A stretch of DNA of 64,000 bases from Oryzomicrobium sp. (GCF_021287045.1 NZ_JAJTBG010000013.1:1-64000); one strand, 5' to 3'. Shown: positions 8,162 to 17,666, numbered from the stretch's first letter. Program-made: numbers and translations. Notes: generated by a model not told the origin, from the letters alone.

Positions 8162-8514
8162 GGCGATGGGTTTCAGTGATCACCTATTTTTCCGCATGCA
8201 TAGTACAGTCAGGGTGCTTGTGTATAGGATGTTTCGTTCCACAGTTGCCACCGCCGCCAAAGCCATTGATAGAAGATTGGGTTAAGCGTGATTTTTCGGT
8301 AGAACAGCGTTTGGGTGATTGGAAAAATTGTGGAGGTTATAAGGATGGGAATTTTTCGATTGATCCGGGAAATAAAATTGAAGGTGAGAATAGTGAGCAG
8401 GCTTACAGTAGGCAGCATGCTAATTTGCAGCGCTGCTTAATTGAAAAAGGCTATCGCTATATTGGCCATTGTGAAAGGGGAATGAAGGAAATGCCTGCGT
8501 GTGGGGCTCCCTAA
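8158..8514 (+). CDS. Putative CDI immunity protein 3, Cys-rich N-terminus, possibly exported
   Basis: A 118-residue protein whose ATG overlaps the CT-3 stop (ATGA). The N-terminus is MRRW followed by a hydrophobic stretch with cysteines at positions 14, 20, 23 and 25, then a Pro-rich linker. This resembles a signal peptide or lipoprotein leader, though none of the cysteines has a textbook lipobox. The mature part has three more Cys (WKNCGGY, RCLIEK, HCERGM). Export would place the immunity protein in the envelope and imply that CT-3 acts there or at the inner membrane, unlike the cytoplasmic immunities 1, 2 and 4. The function is inferred from position. Confidence 0.65.
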   Translation: MRRWVSVITYFSACIVQSGCLCIGCFVPQLPPPPKPLIEDWVKRDFSVEQRLGDWKNCGGYKDGNFSIDPGNKIEGENSEQAYSRQHANLQRCLIEKGYRYIGHCERGMKEMPACGAP

Positions 8515-11500
8515 TGAGGTTACGGCGAAAAGCTTCACCAAGTTTCACCAACTCATTCCCGGGGTGGCCCTTACCGAAGCCCTGATTGCCCAGTTGACCA
8601 GCGACATCGTCTGGCTGGTCGAGAAGGACGTCACCCTGCCCGACGGCACCCATACCCGTGCCCTGGTGCCCCAGGTCTACGTGCGGGTCCAACCCGGCGA
8701 CATCGACGGCAACGGCGCCTTGCTGGCCGGCAGCAACGTTGATCTCAACATCGGCAGCAAATTCACGAACAGCGGCACCATCGCCGGGCGCAACGTGGTT
8801 TCCCTGACTGCCGACACCATCAATAACCTGGGCGGGCGCATCGCCGGCAACAACGTCGCGCTGACCGCCAGAACCGATCTCAACAATCTGGGCGGCCTGC
8901 TCCAGGGCGGCGACAGCCTGATGCTTTCCGCCGGTCGGGACATCAACGTGGCCTCCACCACCCACACCAGCCAGAGCGGTCAGGGTGATCGCACCAATGT
9001 GGACCGGGTTGCCGGCCTCTACGTGAGCAACCCCAAGGCGGTCCTGCTCGCCAGTGCGGGGCGCGACGTCAACCTGCTGGGCGCCCAGATCGTCAACGAA
9101 GGCGCAGGGGGCACCACGGCCATTGCCGCCACCAACAACCTCAACCTGGGCACCGTGGGCGAAAGCTACCGGCAGGACCTCATCTTCGACAGCCGCAATA
9201 CCCGCAAGGAAAGCAGCCGTCAGGAAGTGGGCACCATCATCCAGACCAGCGGCGACATCCAGCTTCTGGCCGGGCAGGACATCACGGCCCGCGCCGCCCA
9301 GGTCGCCAGCGACAAGGGCGCCATGCTCGCCAGCGCCGGGCGCGACGTCGCGATCACCGCCGGCGAAGCCGGCTACAGCCTCGACTCGAGCAGCTACAGC
9401 AAGAGCACGGGTAGCTGGGGGTCGAAGAAGACGGTGACCACCCGCGACAGCGTCAAGGACACCACGGCCATTGCCAGCAGCTTCAGCGGCGACACCGTTT
9501 TCATCCAGGCCGGGCAAGACATCACGGTCAAAGGCAGCAACGTTGCCGCCGTCAATGCGGCCACGCTCATCGCCGGGCGTGACCTGGCGCTCGAAACCGC
9601 GACTGAGACCCATGCGGAAAGCCATTTCCGGGAGGAGAAGAACTCCGGTCTGTCGTTCAGCGTCACGGATGGCCTCAGCTATGGCAAGAGCGCACAGAAC
9701 CAGAATCTGAATGGACAAGGCAGCACCCAGGTGGGCAGTACGCTCAGTGGGGCAAACGTATCCACCGCAAGCGGCCGCGACACGCGCATCGTCGCCAGCA
9801 ACGTGCTGGCCGACCAGAACATCGACATCGCCGCTGGGCGCAACATCGATATTTTGGCTGCCGCCAATACCAATACGACGAAAAGCGAAGCCCACAGCAG
9901 TTCAGCCAGCCTCGGCCTGGCGACCGGCCTGTCGGCCAACTTCACCATCCTGAGCCTGGGCAGCGGCGCCGAGAACGGCAAAGGCACCGTCGTGACCCAA
10001 AGCACCAGCCTTCTCTCGGCTAATGGCGGAAGCCTTACGCTGAATGCGGGACTGGACAGCCAATATCAGGGAATGGGCCAAGGCAACATCACCACCCAGG
10101 GCGCCGATCTGATCGCCAAGGATAAAATTACCCTCAGCGGCAACGCGATCGATCTGCAAGCCATCGCCAATACCACCGCCGCCCGGAGCCATTCCGAAAG
10201 CAAGAACTTCACCGTTGGCGCCCGGCCTGCGGGGGTTGTGGGAAGTCTGATCAGCCAGATCTCTGACCGCGTCACTGCTGTCAGCAAGGGCACCGGCAAC
10301 AGCCGTCTCGACAACGCCATGGCCCTCAAGGCGGGTTACGACACCTACAAGCTCTTCAATGCCGGCGAGGCCGCCAGCGCCGCCGCCCAGACCGGGGCCG
10401 ATGCGGTGCAGAGCGCCGGCAGCGGCGCCAGCTTCGGCGTCTCCGTCACCATCGGCAGCAGCAGCTCCCAGAGCAACAGCCAGAGCGCCAGCAGCCAAGT
10501 GCTTGGAACCAACCTTCAGGGCAAGGACATCGCCCTAACCGCCCGGGAGACCGACATCCATCTCCAGGCGGCCAAATTGCAGGCGGAGAACGTCAGCCTG
10601 GACGCCGCCCGTGACGTGCTGCTGGAAGCGGGGGCCAATACCAGCAGCCTCCACACGGACAACTCCTCCTCCAGCGCCAGCGTCGGCGTCACCATCGGCA
10701 TCGGGCAACAAAGCGGCATCAGCATCCAGCTCGGCATACAAAACGCCAAGGGCAAAGCCAACGGCAGCGAGACCGTCTACGACAACACCCTCATCACCGC
10801 CACCGACACGCTCAAGATCAAGAGCGGCAACGACACGACCCTGAAGGGCGCGCAACTGGCGGCCAACCACGTGACGCTGGACGTTGGCAGAAACCTCACC
10901 ATCGAAACGCTGCAAGACCGCAGCCAGTACGAGTCCGAGCAAACAAGCGGCGGCTTTGGCGTCAGCCTGTGCATCCCCCCCTTCTGCTACGGCACCAGCT
11001 CCGCCAGCGTCAATGCGAGCGACCAAAGCATCAAGCACAACTACCAAAGCGCGGTGGGGCAAAGCGGCATCGCGGCCGGCGATGGCGGCTTCGACATCAA
11101 GGTCGGGCAACAGACCGACCTGGTCGGCGCCGCGATCACCAGCACCGCCGACGCCGCCAAGAACCACCTGACCACCGGCAGCCTCACCAGCCGCGACCTC
11201 ACCAACACCCAGCACACCGAGGGCAGCAGCAGCAGCATTGCCCTGACCGGCAGTTTCGGCATCGGCAACCAGCCCGACCTCAAGGTCGCCAGCGCCTTCA
11301 CCCAGGGCGCCAACAACATCGCCCCCAACGTCCTTGGCAACAAAGCGCTGAACGAAGGCATGCCCAAGAGCGGCAGCGAGCAAAGCCAGACCCAGAGCGT
11401 GATCAGCCCGGCGCAGATCCAGATCACCGGCAGCGGCGACGCCGCACGGGACGCCCAAAGCCAAGCCACGGCCGACACGCTCACCCAACGGGACCCCAAG

Positions 11501-13075
11501 ACCGCCAACCAGGCGCTGACCAACACGCTGACGCTGCAACAAGTCGCGGAACTGGAAAAGGCGCTCAAGACCGCCCGGCAGAACGACGAAGCCGCGCGCC
11601 TGCTGGCGCAGACCGGGCAGGAACTGGCCAACACCATCGGCACGGTGGCCGGAAAGAAATTCGATGAACTGAACAAGGAAGCGATGGCAGCCCGCATTGC
11701 CGGCCAAACCGAGAAAGCGGACGCACTCGCAGCCGAAGCCGCGAAATGGGACGAAGGCGGTGCCTACCGTGTAGGACTGCATGCGCTCGCGGGAGCGCTG
11801 ACGGGCGGGGGAATCGAGGGGGCCTTAGGCGCAGGCGCTGTCGCAAAAGCCGCCCCGCTACTCAATGATCTTCAGGGCAGTATCACCAAGACGCTGAAAG
11901 ACGGCGGAGCCAGCGACGCCCTGGCCAATTTTGTCGGACAACTAGTCTCTGGTGGCGCGGCGGCTGGGGTGGGGGCGCTGGCTTCTGGTGGAAATGTCGC
12001 CGGGGCATCCACGGGGCTCAATGTGGATGTTAATAATCGGCAGTTGCATCTGAGTGAAGCACAACTCATCAAGCGATTGGCCAAGGGCGATCCGAAGAAA
12101 GAAGCCAGACTGACGGCGGCGGCATGTGCAATGGTGCGTTGTGCTGACGGCATACCTATTACCGATCCAAGCTATGGCTATTTGAAAAGTTTGCAGGATG
12201 CCGGCGGCATGATGTTCGCTGAGCAGGTAATTCTGAATGGTCAGCGGGGAGTGGCTGGAGAGGTCTTGTTCGAATACAGCAAGTGGGATAAAGCCGGGGA
12301 TCTCTGGTCGCAAAACAAGATGGGGAGCCGCTTCGTTGGTGCCGGACAAGGCTTATTTGGGGTTTTGGGGGTTGCCGGTAGTACAGCAATATGCACTACT
12401 GGTTTGGGATGTGCAGCGGGGCTTGTCACCGGTACGATCAGCGCCGACTATGCGCAGGCAGGCATAAAACAGGCGTGGACTGGCGATGCTGCAACGACCT
12501 ACGGCGAGCAGGTACTGAAATCTTTCGGACTGAGTCCCGAGGCTGCTGCTTATACTTATGCTGCACTTGGAGTACTTCCGTCAGGCTTGCCTGCATTAGG
12601 GCAGATGTTCGCGAAAGTTGCTCCGCAAATCGACGCATTAGCGCTGAATGCAGGAGCTAAATTAGGGCAGAACGTTGATGACTTTGCTAGCAGTCTGGCA
12701 GCACAGTCAACTCGCACAGCAGGAAACGGTAATCGTGTCGTGCTGGGAAAATGGGAAGGAAATTATTCTGGTTATGTTGGTGATGCAAAGCTAAATGGTG
12801 GTGTCTGGTATCAAACAGACCCCGGGGTTTGGGAGAAAATGACAGTAGGACTTACGCAACAGGAGTCACAGGCTTTGGCTTGGAAAGTAAATGAGGCATT
12901 TTTAAAGCAGCAACTTCAAAGTGGTGTGCGATCAATAGAGTTTGTTGGTGCTACTCCTGAAGCTGTTATTTTAACAAGGCCTGACTCTTTTTCCGCAAGA
13001 GAGGTATTGTTTTTGACAGAAAATGCGGGGAAGTTTGGATATGTTAGAACTGCGTCTGGTTGGATAAAGAAATGA
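8501..13075 (+). CDS. N-terminally truncated CdiA-like protein with toxin CT-4 (orphan)
   Basis: An open frame of 1524 codons. The only possible start is a GTG inside the immunity 3 gene without a clear ribosome site, and the homology to CdiA begins at once (NEVTAKSFTKFHQ, then IVWLVEKDVTLPDG and PQVYVRVQPGDI, normally mid-protein in CdiA). The TPS secretion domain is therefore missing. Residues 60-950 are hemagglutinin repeats. A helical region (about 1000-1130) is followed by an alternative pretoxin entry, NVDVNNRQLHLSE, near residue 1175. The AT-rich last 110 residues form the toxin: RVVLGKWEGNYSGYVGD, WYQTDPGVWEKM, and NEAFLKQQLQSGVRSIEF. That end resembles a common unnamed C-terminus of polymorphic toxins. 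It is probably silent unless recombined with a complete cdiA. Confidence 0.8.
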   Translation: MGLPNEVTAKSFTKFHQLIPGVALTEALIAQLTSDIVWLVEKDVTLPDGTHTRALVPQVYVRVQPGDIDGNGALLAGSNVDLNIGSKFTNSGTIAGRNVVSLTADTINNLGGRIAGNNVALTARTDLNNLGGLLQGGDSLMLSAGRDINVASTTHTSQSGQGDRTNVDRVAGLYVSNPKAVLLASAGRDVNLLGAQIVNEGAGGTTAIAATNNLNLGTVGESYRQDLIFDSRNTRKESSRQEVGTIIQTSGDIQLLAGQDITARAAQVASDKGAMLASAGRDVAITAGEAGYSLDSSSYSKSTGSWGSKKTVTTRDSVKDTTAIASSFSGDTVFIQAGQDITVKGSNVAAVNAATLIAGRDLALETATETHAESHFREEKNSGLSFSVTDGLSYGKSAQNQNLNGQGSTQVGSTLSGANVSTASGRDTRIVASNVLADQNIDIAAGRNIDILAAANTNTTKSEAHSSSASLGLATGLSANFTILSLGSGAENGKGTVVTQSTSLLSANGGSLTLNAGLDSQYQGMGQGNITTQGADLIAKDKITLSGNAIDLQAIANTTAARSHSESKNFTVGARPAGVVGSLISQISDRVTAVSKGTGNSRLDNAMALKAGYDTYKLFNAGEAASAAAQTGADAVQSAGSGASFGVSVTIGSSSSQSNSQSASSQVLGTNLQGKDIALTARETDIHLQAAKLQAENVSLDAARDVLLEAGANTSSLHTDNSSSSASVGVTIGIGQQSGISIQLGIQNAKGKANGSETVYDNTLITATDTLKIKSGNDTTLKGAQLAANHVTLDVGRNLTIETLQDRSQYESEQTSGGFGVSLCIPPFCYGTSSASVNASDQSIKHNYQSAVGQSGIAAGDGGFDIKVGQQTDLVGAAITSTADAAKNHLTTGSLTSRDLTNTQHTEGSSSSIALTGSFGIGNQPDLKVASAFTQGANNIAPNVLGNKALNEGMPKSGSEQSQTQSVISPAQIQITGSGDAARDAQSQATADTLTQRDPKTANQALTNTLTLQQVAELEKALKTARQNDEAARLLAQTGQELANTIGTVAGKKFDELNKEAMAARIAGQTEKADALAAEAAKWDEGGAYRVGLHALAGALTGGGIEGALGAGAVAKAAPLLNDLQGSITKTLKDGGASDALANFVGQLVSGGAAAGVGALASGGNVAGASTGLNVDVNNRQLHLSEAQLIKRLAKGDPKKEARLTAAACAMVRCADGIPITDPSYGYLKSLQDAGGMMFAEQVILNGQRGVAGEVLFEYSKWDKAGDLWSQNKMGSRFVGAGQGLFGVLGVAGSTAICTTGLGCAAGLVTGTISADYAQAGIKQAWTGDAATTYGEQVLKSFGLSPEAAAYTYAALGVLPSGLPALGQMFAKVAPQIDALALNAGAKLGQNVDDFASSLAAQSTRTAGNGNRVVLGKWEGNYSGYVGDAKLNGGVWYQTDPGVWEKMTVGLTQQESQALAWKVNEAFLKQQLQSGVRSIEFVGATPEAVILTRPDSFSAREVLFLTENAGKFGYVRTASGWIKK
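9417..9499 (+). repeat. 83-bp cdiA repeat, copy 2
   Basis: Counterpart of bases 1-83 (three differences). It fixes the reading frame of the left edge of the window and shows that the first gene continues upstream. Confidence 0.9.
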
Positions 13076-13419
13076 AGTGTAAAGAATTGATTGCGATAGT
13101 AAATTCTAATTTGGGTCAAGTTTTTGAAAAAAATAACTTGAATTTGGCTGGGGAGGCATTTGATCCTGAGCGTCATTATTCTGCGGTGACTTGGAAAAAT
13201 GATAATTTTATACTGGAGATTTATTCAGACCCGATGGGTGGTGAGATTAATTGCCGAATTAAGGATGTCTCTCAAAAAATAGATGAAGGGTGGAGGTATA
13301 TCTATGAGGTTGTTCCTTCGACAATAGAGGAGCTTCAAATTGCCTATACCACGATGCGTTCTGAAAATGAGCAGCTAAATAGTATTATTGTAAAATTAAG
13401 GAAGTTTTTAGAAAAATAA
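13072..13419 (+). CDS. Putative CDI immunity protein 4
   Basis: 115 residues if started at the ATG that overlaps the CT-4 stop (ATGA), the arrangement used by the other cassettes; a TTG at 13060 would add four residues. It is soluble, AT-rich and acidic, with GGEINCRIKDVSQ in the middle and a C-terminal heptad-like helix (EELQIAYTTMRSENEQLNSI). I do not recognise the family. The immunity role is inferred from position. Confidence 0.7.
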   Translation: MKCKELIAIVNSNLGQVFEKNNLNLAGEAFDPERHYSAVTWKNDNFILEIYSDPMGGEINCRIKDVSQKIDEGWRYIYEVVPSTIEELQIAYTTMRSENEQLNSIIVKLRKFLEK

Positions 13420-13725
13420 AATTTTAGGCACTATGGGTGAGGTTTGTAATTAATTTCGTTTTGCTGATGGGTATTTTGTGGGGTGTAGGTTTCTTGTGGT
13501 GTGCGGACCGGTGAGATAAGTGACACCTATCTCACCGGTCCGTACACTTGTGGGATTAAAATAGATATGCAGATTTACATGTTGTCACAGAATTGGAGGA
13601 GGTCTCTTCTTTCATGGTGGGTAATTGATGATGGTTTTTTTGAACGATATTTCTTGTTGTAATTAAGCTTGTGTTTGGAATAGAGGGCTTGCTCTAGTGG
13701 AGAGTGAGTTTTGTAAAATGCTGGA
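13420..13725 (+). other. AT-rich spacer after cassette 4
   Basis: About 300 bases without a supportable gene. It holds the large hairpin at 13499-13547 and, beyond it, a 31-codon open frame from ATG 13567 to TAA 13662 that has no visible ribosome site and is probably chance or a scrap of an immunity gene. Confidence 0.6.
13499..13547. repeat. 20-bp inverted repeat with 9-base loop
   Basis: Arms 13499-13518 and 13528-13547 (GTGTGCGGACCGGTGAGATA against its complement) match at 19 of 20 positions. No T-run follows on either side, so it is not a standard Rho-independent terminator. It could be a mobile-element end, a recombination site or a transcript-stabilising hairpin. Confidence 0.8.
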
Positions 13726-14027
13726 TCAAGATCAAGAGCGGCAACGACACGACCCTGAAGGGCGCGCAACTGGCGGCCAACCACGTGACGCTGGACGTTG
13801 GCAGAAACCTCACCATCGAAACGCTGCAAGACCGCAGCCAGTACGAGTCCGAGCAAACAAGCGGCGGCTTTGGCGTCAGCCTGTGCATCCCCCCCTTCTG
13901 CTACGGCACCAGCTCCGCCAGCGTCAATGCGAGCGACCAAAGCATCAAGCACAACTACCAAAGCGCGGTGGGCCAAAGTGGCATTGAAGCCGGCGATGGC
14001 GGCTGCGATATCAAGGTCGGACTGTGA
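13726..14027 (+). pseudogene. Fifth cdiA fragment without toxin
   Basis: Bases 13726-14021 repeat 10812-11107 of the cassette 4 gene at high identity; differences cluster at the right end. The frame (SGNDTTLKGAQLAANHVTLD and onward) closes at TGA 14025-14027, a few codons after homology ends. There is no start, toxin or immunity gene. It looks like the scar of a lost cassette or of an unequal exchange. Confidence 0.85.
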
Positions 14028-14041
14028 AAAGCCTTGAAAAG

Positions 14042-14079
14042 AAAAACCCCGCTGTGCAACGTGCAACAGCGGGGTTTTT
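14042..14079. terminator. Bidirectional Rho-independent terminator
   Basis: A perfect 14-bp stem (14042-14055 and 14066-14079, AAAAACCCCGCTGT) with a 10-base loop and A/T runs on both sides. It lies between the rightward CDI array and the leftward DUF2863 gene and can stop transcription from both. Confidence 0.9.
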
Positions 14080-14103
14080 CTTTGGCGAACGAGATCGCAG
14101 GCG

Positions 14104-15282
14104 TCAGTGCAGCATCCCGCCTGCCGCGCCGTGGGCCGGTTGTTCCGGCATTTCAGCGTGGAGCAGTTCGCCTTCTTTGTTGGGATACAGGGGGCTGCCG
14201 CAGTCGTCGCAGAACTCCAGGGGGAAGCGGTGATCGTGGATGGTCACGTCCTGGAAGCCGGCTTCGGCGAGGATGGCTTCGATTTCCGGCACCACTTCGG
14301 CGTTGTCGTCCTCGGTGCCGAGCAGGGGCCAGACCACGCCGTAGTAGATGTCGTCCGAATCCCGGGGGCCGATGCCGATGCGGTATTCCTCCAGGCGCTG
14401 GTCGTGGAAGGGGCCGATCACCGCCTTCATGGCCGCCGGCTCCAGGTTTACCGTGGTCTGTAGGAAGGCGATGGCGGCGCGCAGGGAATAGGGGCGCGAA
14501 GCCTGGTCGGTCTGGCGGCAGGCGGCGTGGTAGGCGTCCGGCAGCTGCGGCTGGAAGGCACAGCCGGGCAGCAGAGCTTCCACCGTGGGGCCGGCCTGGG
14601 CGATCCATTGGGCAAGGGCCTTGTCCTTGTCGCCGTCGGGCTCGTTCCAGCGGAACAGGGCTTCGCCCTGGGGCACGGCCACCGCCGCCAGCAGGTAGCG
14701 GGTGTCGGAGAGGAAACGGTTGGTTTCCGGCAAGTCCTTGGCGTTGAGCTTGAAGTCGCGGCCGGTGAGGGCGCGCACGCCCAGTTCGCAGGTGATCTGG
14801 AAGGTTTCACAGAAGCTGCGCGGCAGCTGGTCCGGCGAGAAGAGGAAGTTGGCCAGGGCCACCTTGGCGTTCTTGGCCAGCACGTGGCCCGCCAGTTGTG
14901 CCTTGAGGGCGCCCAGGGTCTCCGCGGAGAGGGGCGCGGCGGGGATCGAGAAGCGGGACCAGGCCAGCACCGGGCAGGCCACCAGCAGCACGTCCCAGAC
15001 CTTGCCGTCGTGGTTGAGCCGGGTGCTCTCGGCCCGGGATTCGACCATGTCGGCCAGTTCGTCGTGGGCCGGGCCGTCGGCCTCGAACAGCTGGTCCAGG
15101 GCGGCGGTCAGGTCGGCCTCGTTGTCGTCGCGCAGCAGTTCGTCCACCGCGCTGGCGAGGCGGGGTTCCCAGTAGGCGTCTTCCAGCTTGCCGCCGGAGC
15201 GGGACAGGCCGGTCGAGAGCCAGACAAGCTGGGCGGCTTCCCGGGGGAGGTGGGAGCGGGCGGAGGAACGGGGTTTTCTCAT
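14104..15282 (-). CDS. DUF2863 family protein
   Basis: 392 residues from ATG 15282 (MRKPRSSARS); a longer upstream frame exists but runs into a GC-rich spacer with no start signal. The family is betaproteobacterial and uncharacterised. Visible marks are LVWLSTGLSRSGGKLEDAYW near the N-terminus, SFCETFQITCELGVRALTGR mid-protein and a C-terminal CDDCGSPLYPNKEGE, a CxxC pair that could bind a metal. No signal peptide or membrane segment is seen. It ends against the bidirectional terminator at 14042. Confidence 0.85.
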   Translation of the reverse strand: MRKPRSSARSHLPREAAQLVWLSTGLSRSGGKLEDAYWEPRLASAVDELLRDDNEADLTAALDQLFEADGPAHDELADMVESRAESTRLNHDGKVWDVLLVACPVLAWSRFSIPAAPLSAETLGALKAQLAGHVLAKNAKVALANFLFSPDQLPRSFCETFQITCELGVRALTGRDFKLNAKDLPETNRFLSDTRYLLAAVAVPQGEALFRWNEPDGDKDKALAQWIAQAGPTVEALLPGCAFQPQLPDAYHAACRQTDQASRPYSLRAAIAFLQTTVNLEPAAMKAVIGPFHDQRLEEYRIGIGPRDSDDIYYGVVWPLLGTEDDNAEVVPEIEAILAEAGFQDVTIHDHRFPLEFCDDCGSPLYPNKEGELLHAEMPEQPAHGAAGGMLH

Positions 15283-15405
15283 GGCGGAAGCACTTAATGG
15301 CGCGGCCCGGAGGGTGTCCGGGCCGTGTGTAATGTAGCGGTCATCGATTCTACCAGACCCGGGGCCTTTCCCCCGCCGGGGGGGGCGGGAGGGCGGCCCG
15401 GCAGC

Positions 15406-15444
15406 GGGGCCGGGCAGTGGGGCCGGGCAGTGGGGCCGGGCAGT
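15406..15444. repeat. Three tandem 13-bp repeats
   Basis: GGGGCCGGGCAGT occurs three times in a row (15406, 15419, 15432) in the spacer between the Gcr-type gene and the DUF2863 gene. It is a simple GC-rich tandem repeat; copy number may vary by slippage. Confidence 0.9.
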
Positions 15445-15454
15445 GGGGGCAAAA

Positions 15455-17575
15455 TCAGGCTTGCGATTCCCGCGGGCGCTCCGGTTCTCCATCCCTCGGA
15501 GCGTCGGGTGCGGCCTCGGCCAGCACCGGCTCCACCGCCGGCGCGGGATCGGGCAGGGCCGGGCGGGGCGGGAGGAAGAATTCCCGTGGATGGCTCCACA
15601 GCCGGCGCAGCACGCTGCGGCCGAGCTGGCGGCCCTGGGCGAAGGTGACGCCCCGGGCGCGCAGGGCGACGAACAGGGCCAGGGTGAAGCTCACCAGCAG
15701 GTTGGTCAGGCCGATCAGGGCCACCCCCAGCACCGCCGGCAGCCAGATACCCAGCGGCACGCCAAAGTCCAGGGCCACCGTGGCGAAGCCCAGGTTGGCC
15801 GACGAGAAGGCGATGTGGCGGATGTCGATGGGCAGGCCGAACAGCACGCCGATGGCCCACACGCCGCCAAGCATGAAGCCGAAGAAGAAGTTGCCGGCCA
15901 GGGCCCCCAGGTTGTTTTCCACGTAGCGGGCCACCCGGCGCATGCGCGCCTCGCCGAACAGGGTCTGGGGCCACTTCAGGCGCAGGATGCGCTCCGGGAT
16001 GCGGTTGTAGGCGCACAGGTTGTCGTAGTAGCCGGCGAGCAGGCCGGAGAGAAACAGGCAGACGCCGGCGATGGCGGCGTAGATGATCGCGCCGCTGTGC
16101 CAGGGATGGACCTCTTCGAGCATGTGCAGGGCCTTTTCCGGCCCGACGAAGTGTTCTCCGGCCACGCCGCGGACGAGCAGGGCCAGGATGAAGGCGGTGG
16201 GGATCGCCAGGCCCACGTTGCCGATGATGGCGGCGATCTGGCTGCGGATGGTGCGGGCGATCAGGGTGGCCAGGTTCTCCAGGTCGCGCACCTTGCCGCT
16301 GGCCTCGCCGATGGAGGCGGCGATGGCGTTGGCGGTCATGGCCGGCTGCTTGGTGGCCACGGTGAAGTGCAGCATGTGGATCAGCACGAAGCCCAGGCCG
16401 TAGTTGAGGCAGAAGGACAGGGCCTCGTTGAGTGGGGCGAAGTGCTGCTTTGACAGGATCACCTTCAAAGCCGCCATGAAGGCGACGATGAAGCCTGCCC
16501 CCAGGGCCGAGCGCAGCAGCGAGAAATACTCGGGCCGGCTCTCGGTGATGTAGTGCTCGCCGGTGTGGCCGGCGTTTTCGGTGACGCGCAGGGCCAGCAG
16601 TTCCACGTTCTGGCGCAGGTAGTGGCGCAGGTTGTTCTTGCGGCACTCGGCCCGGATCAGGGCCACCATCAGCACGGCGATGCGCGGCAGCAGGTGGGGC
16701 AACTGGCTGGCGGTGTCCTTGTCGTCGTGCAGGCCGGAGAGGATGTCCACCAGGGTTTCGGTGCGGCGCAGGTTCTGCTTGAGGCGTTGCAGCTGGAAGG
16801 TCAGGGATAGGCTGGTGCCGGCCCGGGCCGCCCGGCTGCGGATGCGCTCGGCCACGTCGCGGCACTGGCCGAGCAGCACCAGAAGATGTTTTTCGTCGAG
16901 CTTGTCGTTGCTCGGATCGGCCCACCAGGCCTCGTACTTGTCCAGGTAGGCGAGCATTTCCACGTTCTGGGCCAAAAACGGCGAGGCGAACTTCTCCAGG
17001 GCTGGTTCCAGGCGCAGCACCTCCGGCTCCAGGCCGATGGCGGAGATGCGGTAGGACAGCACCCGCAGGGCTTCCAGCACCTGGGCTAGGGGATGGGGGG
17101 GAGGGCCGTCCCGGCCTTCGTCCAGTTCGTCGAAGCGCAGGGCGTGGAGCAGGTCGGTCCAGGTGTCCAGCCCCACCTCCTGCACCCACAGCTGGTCGCT
17201 GGCCTTGTGGAAGAGGGTGGCCACCACGTCGCGCAGGGTGGATAGATCCACCACGTCGGGCAGGATGGTGCGGGACAGGCGCCGGCTTGACTCGGTGAAG
17301 AAGCCGGTGTTGGGGAAGACCCCGGTGTCCACGTACAGGGACACCTGGCGGCGCTCGGTCATCAGGCCCCACAGGGCCTGGCGCAGGGCGGCGCGCTGTT
17401 CGGGATGCTGGCCAAGCTGAAAGCACAGGGCCTGGATGGCCTGGCGGGCGGCTTCGCCGTCGTGGGCACGCCTGGGGCGGATGTGCTCGACCAGTTCGGT
17501 AAGCAGTTCCACCGGGTCGTTGCCGTTCTCGACGAGGGGGATGAGGCGTTGCAGCAGATCTTCCATGACATTCAT
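15455..17575 (-). CDS. Gcr-type 'site-specific recombinase' family membrane protein
   Basis: 706 residues from ATG 17575 ([11 protein letters not shown]). It matches the family named after the gonococcal recombinase Gcr (SpecificRecomb). Despite the name, the C-terminal half (about residues 310-660) is a set of hydrophobic helices ([61 protein letters not shown]), so this is an inner-membrane protein. The N-terminal half is soluble and helical. A charged Pro-rich tail ends the protein. No integrase catalytic residues are visible and the recombinase activity is doubtful. It is divergent from yaaA, with about 90 bases between starts. Confidence 0.85.
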   Translation of the reverse strand: MNVMEDLLQRLIPLVENGNDPVELLTELVEHIRPRRAHDGEAARQAIQALCFQLGQHPEQRAALRQALWGLMTERRQVSLYVDTGVFPNTGFFTESSRRLSRTILPDVVDLSTLRDVVATLFHKASDQLWVQEVGLDTWTDLLHALRFDELDEGRDGPPPHPLAQVLEALRVLSYRISAIGLEPEVLRLEPALEKFASPFLAQNVEMLAYLDKYEAWWADPSNDKLDEKHLLVLLGQCRDVAERIRSRAARAGTSLSLTFQLQRLKQNLRRTETLVDILSGLHDDKDTASQLPHLLPRIAVLMVALIRAECRKNNLRHYLRQNVELLALRVTENAGHTGEHYITESRPEYFSLLRSALGAGFIVAFMAALKVILSKQHFAPLNEALSFCLNYGLGFVLIHMLHFTVATKQPAMTANAIAASIGEASGKVRDLENLATLIARTIRSQIAAIIGNVGLAIPTAFILALLVRGVAGEHFVGPEKALHMLEEVHPWHSGAIIYAAIAGVCLFLSGLLAGYYDNLCAYNRIPERILRLKWPQTLFGEARMRRVARYVENNLGALAGNFFFGFMLGGVWAIGVLFGLPIDIRHIAFSSANLGFATVALDFGVPLGIWLPAVLGVALIGLTNLLVSFTLALFVALRARGVTFAQGRQLGRSVLRRLWSHPREFFLPPRPALPDPAPAVEPVLAEAAPDAPRDGEPERPRESQA

Positions 17576-17666
17576 GGTCTTGTTCTTTTCCCGTGGCGAA
17601 TTTGTCGAATGTATGTGCTTTTTACCGTGCCATAATTTTTCGACGTTTTTTGTAAAGGATTGTGCC

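Noticed and set aside
13499-13547. Reading the hairpin as a Rho-independent terminator of cassette 4
   Set aside because: No T-run follows on either strand; recorded as an inverted repeat instead.
13567-13662. 31-codon open frame in the AT-rich spacer after immunity 4
   Set aside because: No ribosome site, no recognisable motif, and short frames are expected by chance in AT-rich DNA; it may be an immunity scrap but cannot be supported.
14104-15492. Long minus-strand frame extending DUF2863 upstream to 15492
   Set aside because: The extra 70 residues are low-complexity Pro/Arg/Gly from the GC-rich spacer with tandem repeats; ATG 15282 is the first start that gives a family-like N-terminus.
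15455-17575. True DNA recombinase function for the Gcr-type protein
   Set aside because: The C-terminal half is a set of membrane helices and no tyrosine- or serine-recombinase residues are visible; the name is historical.
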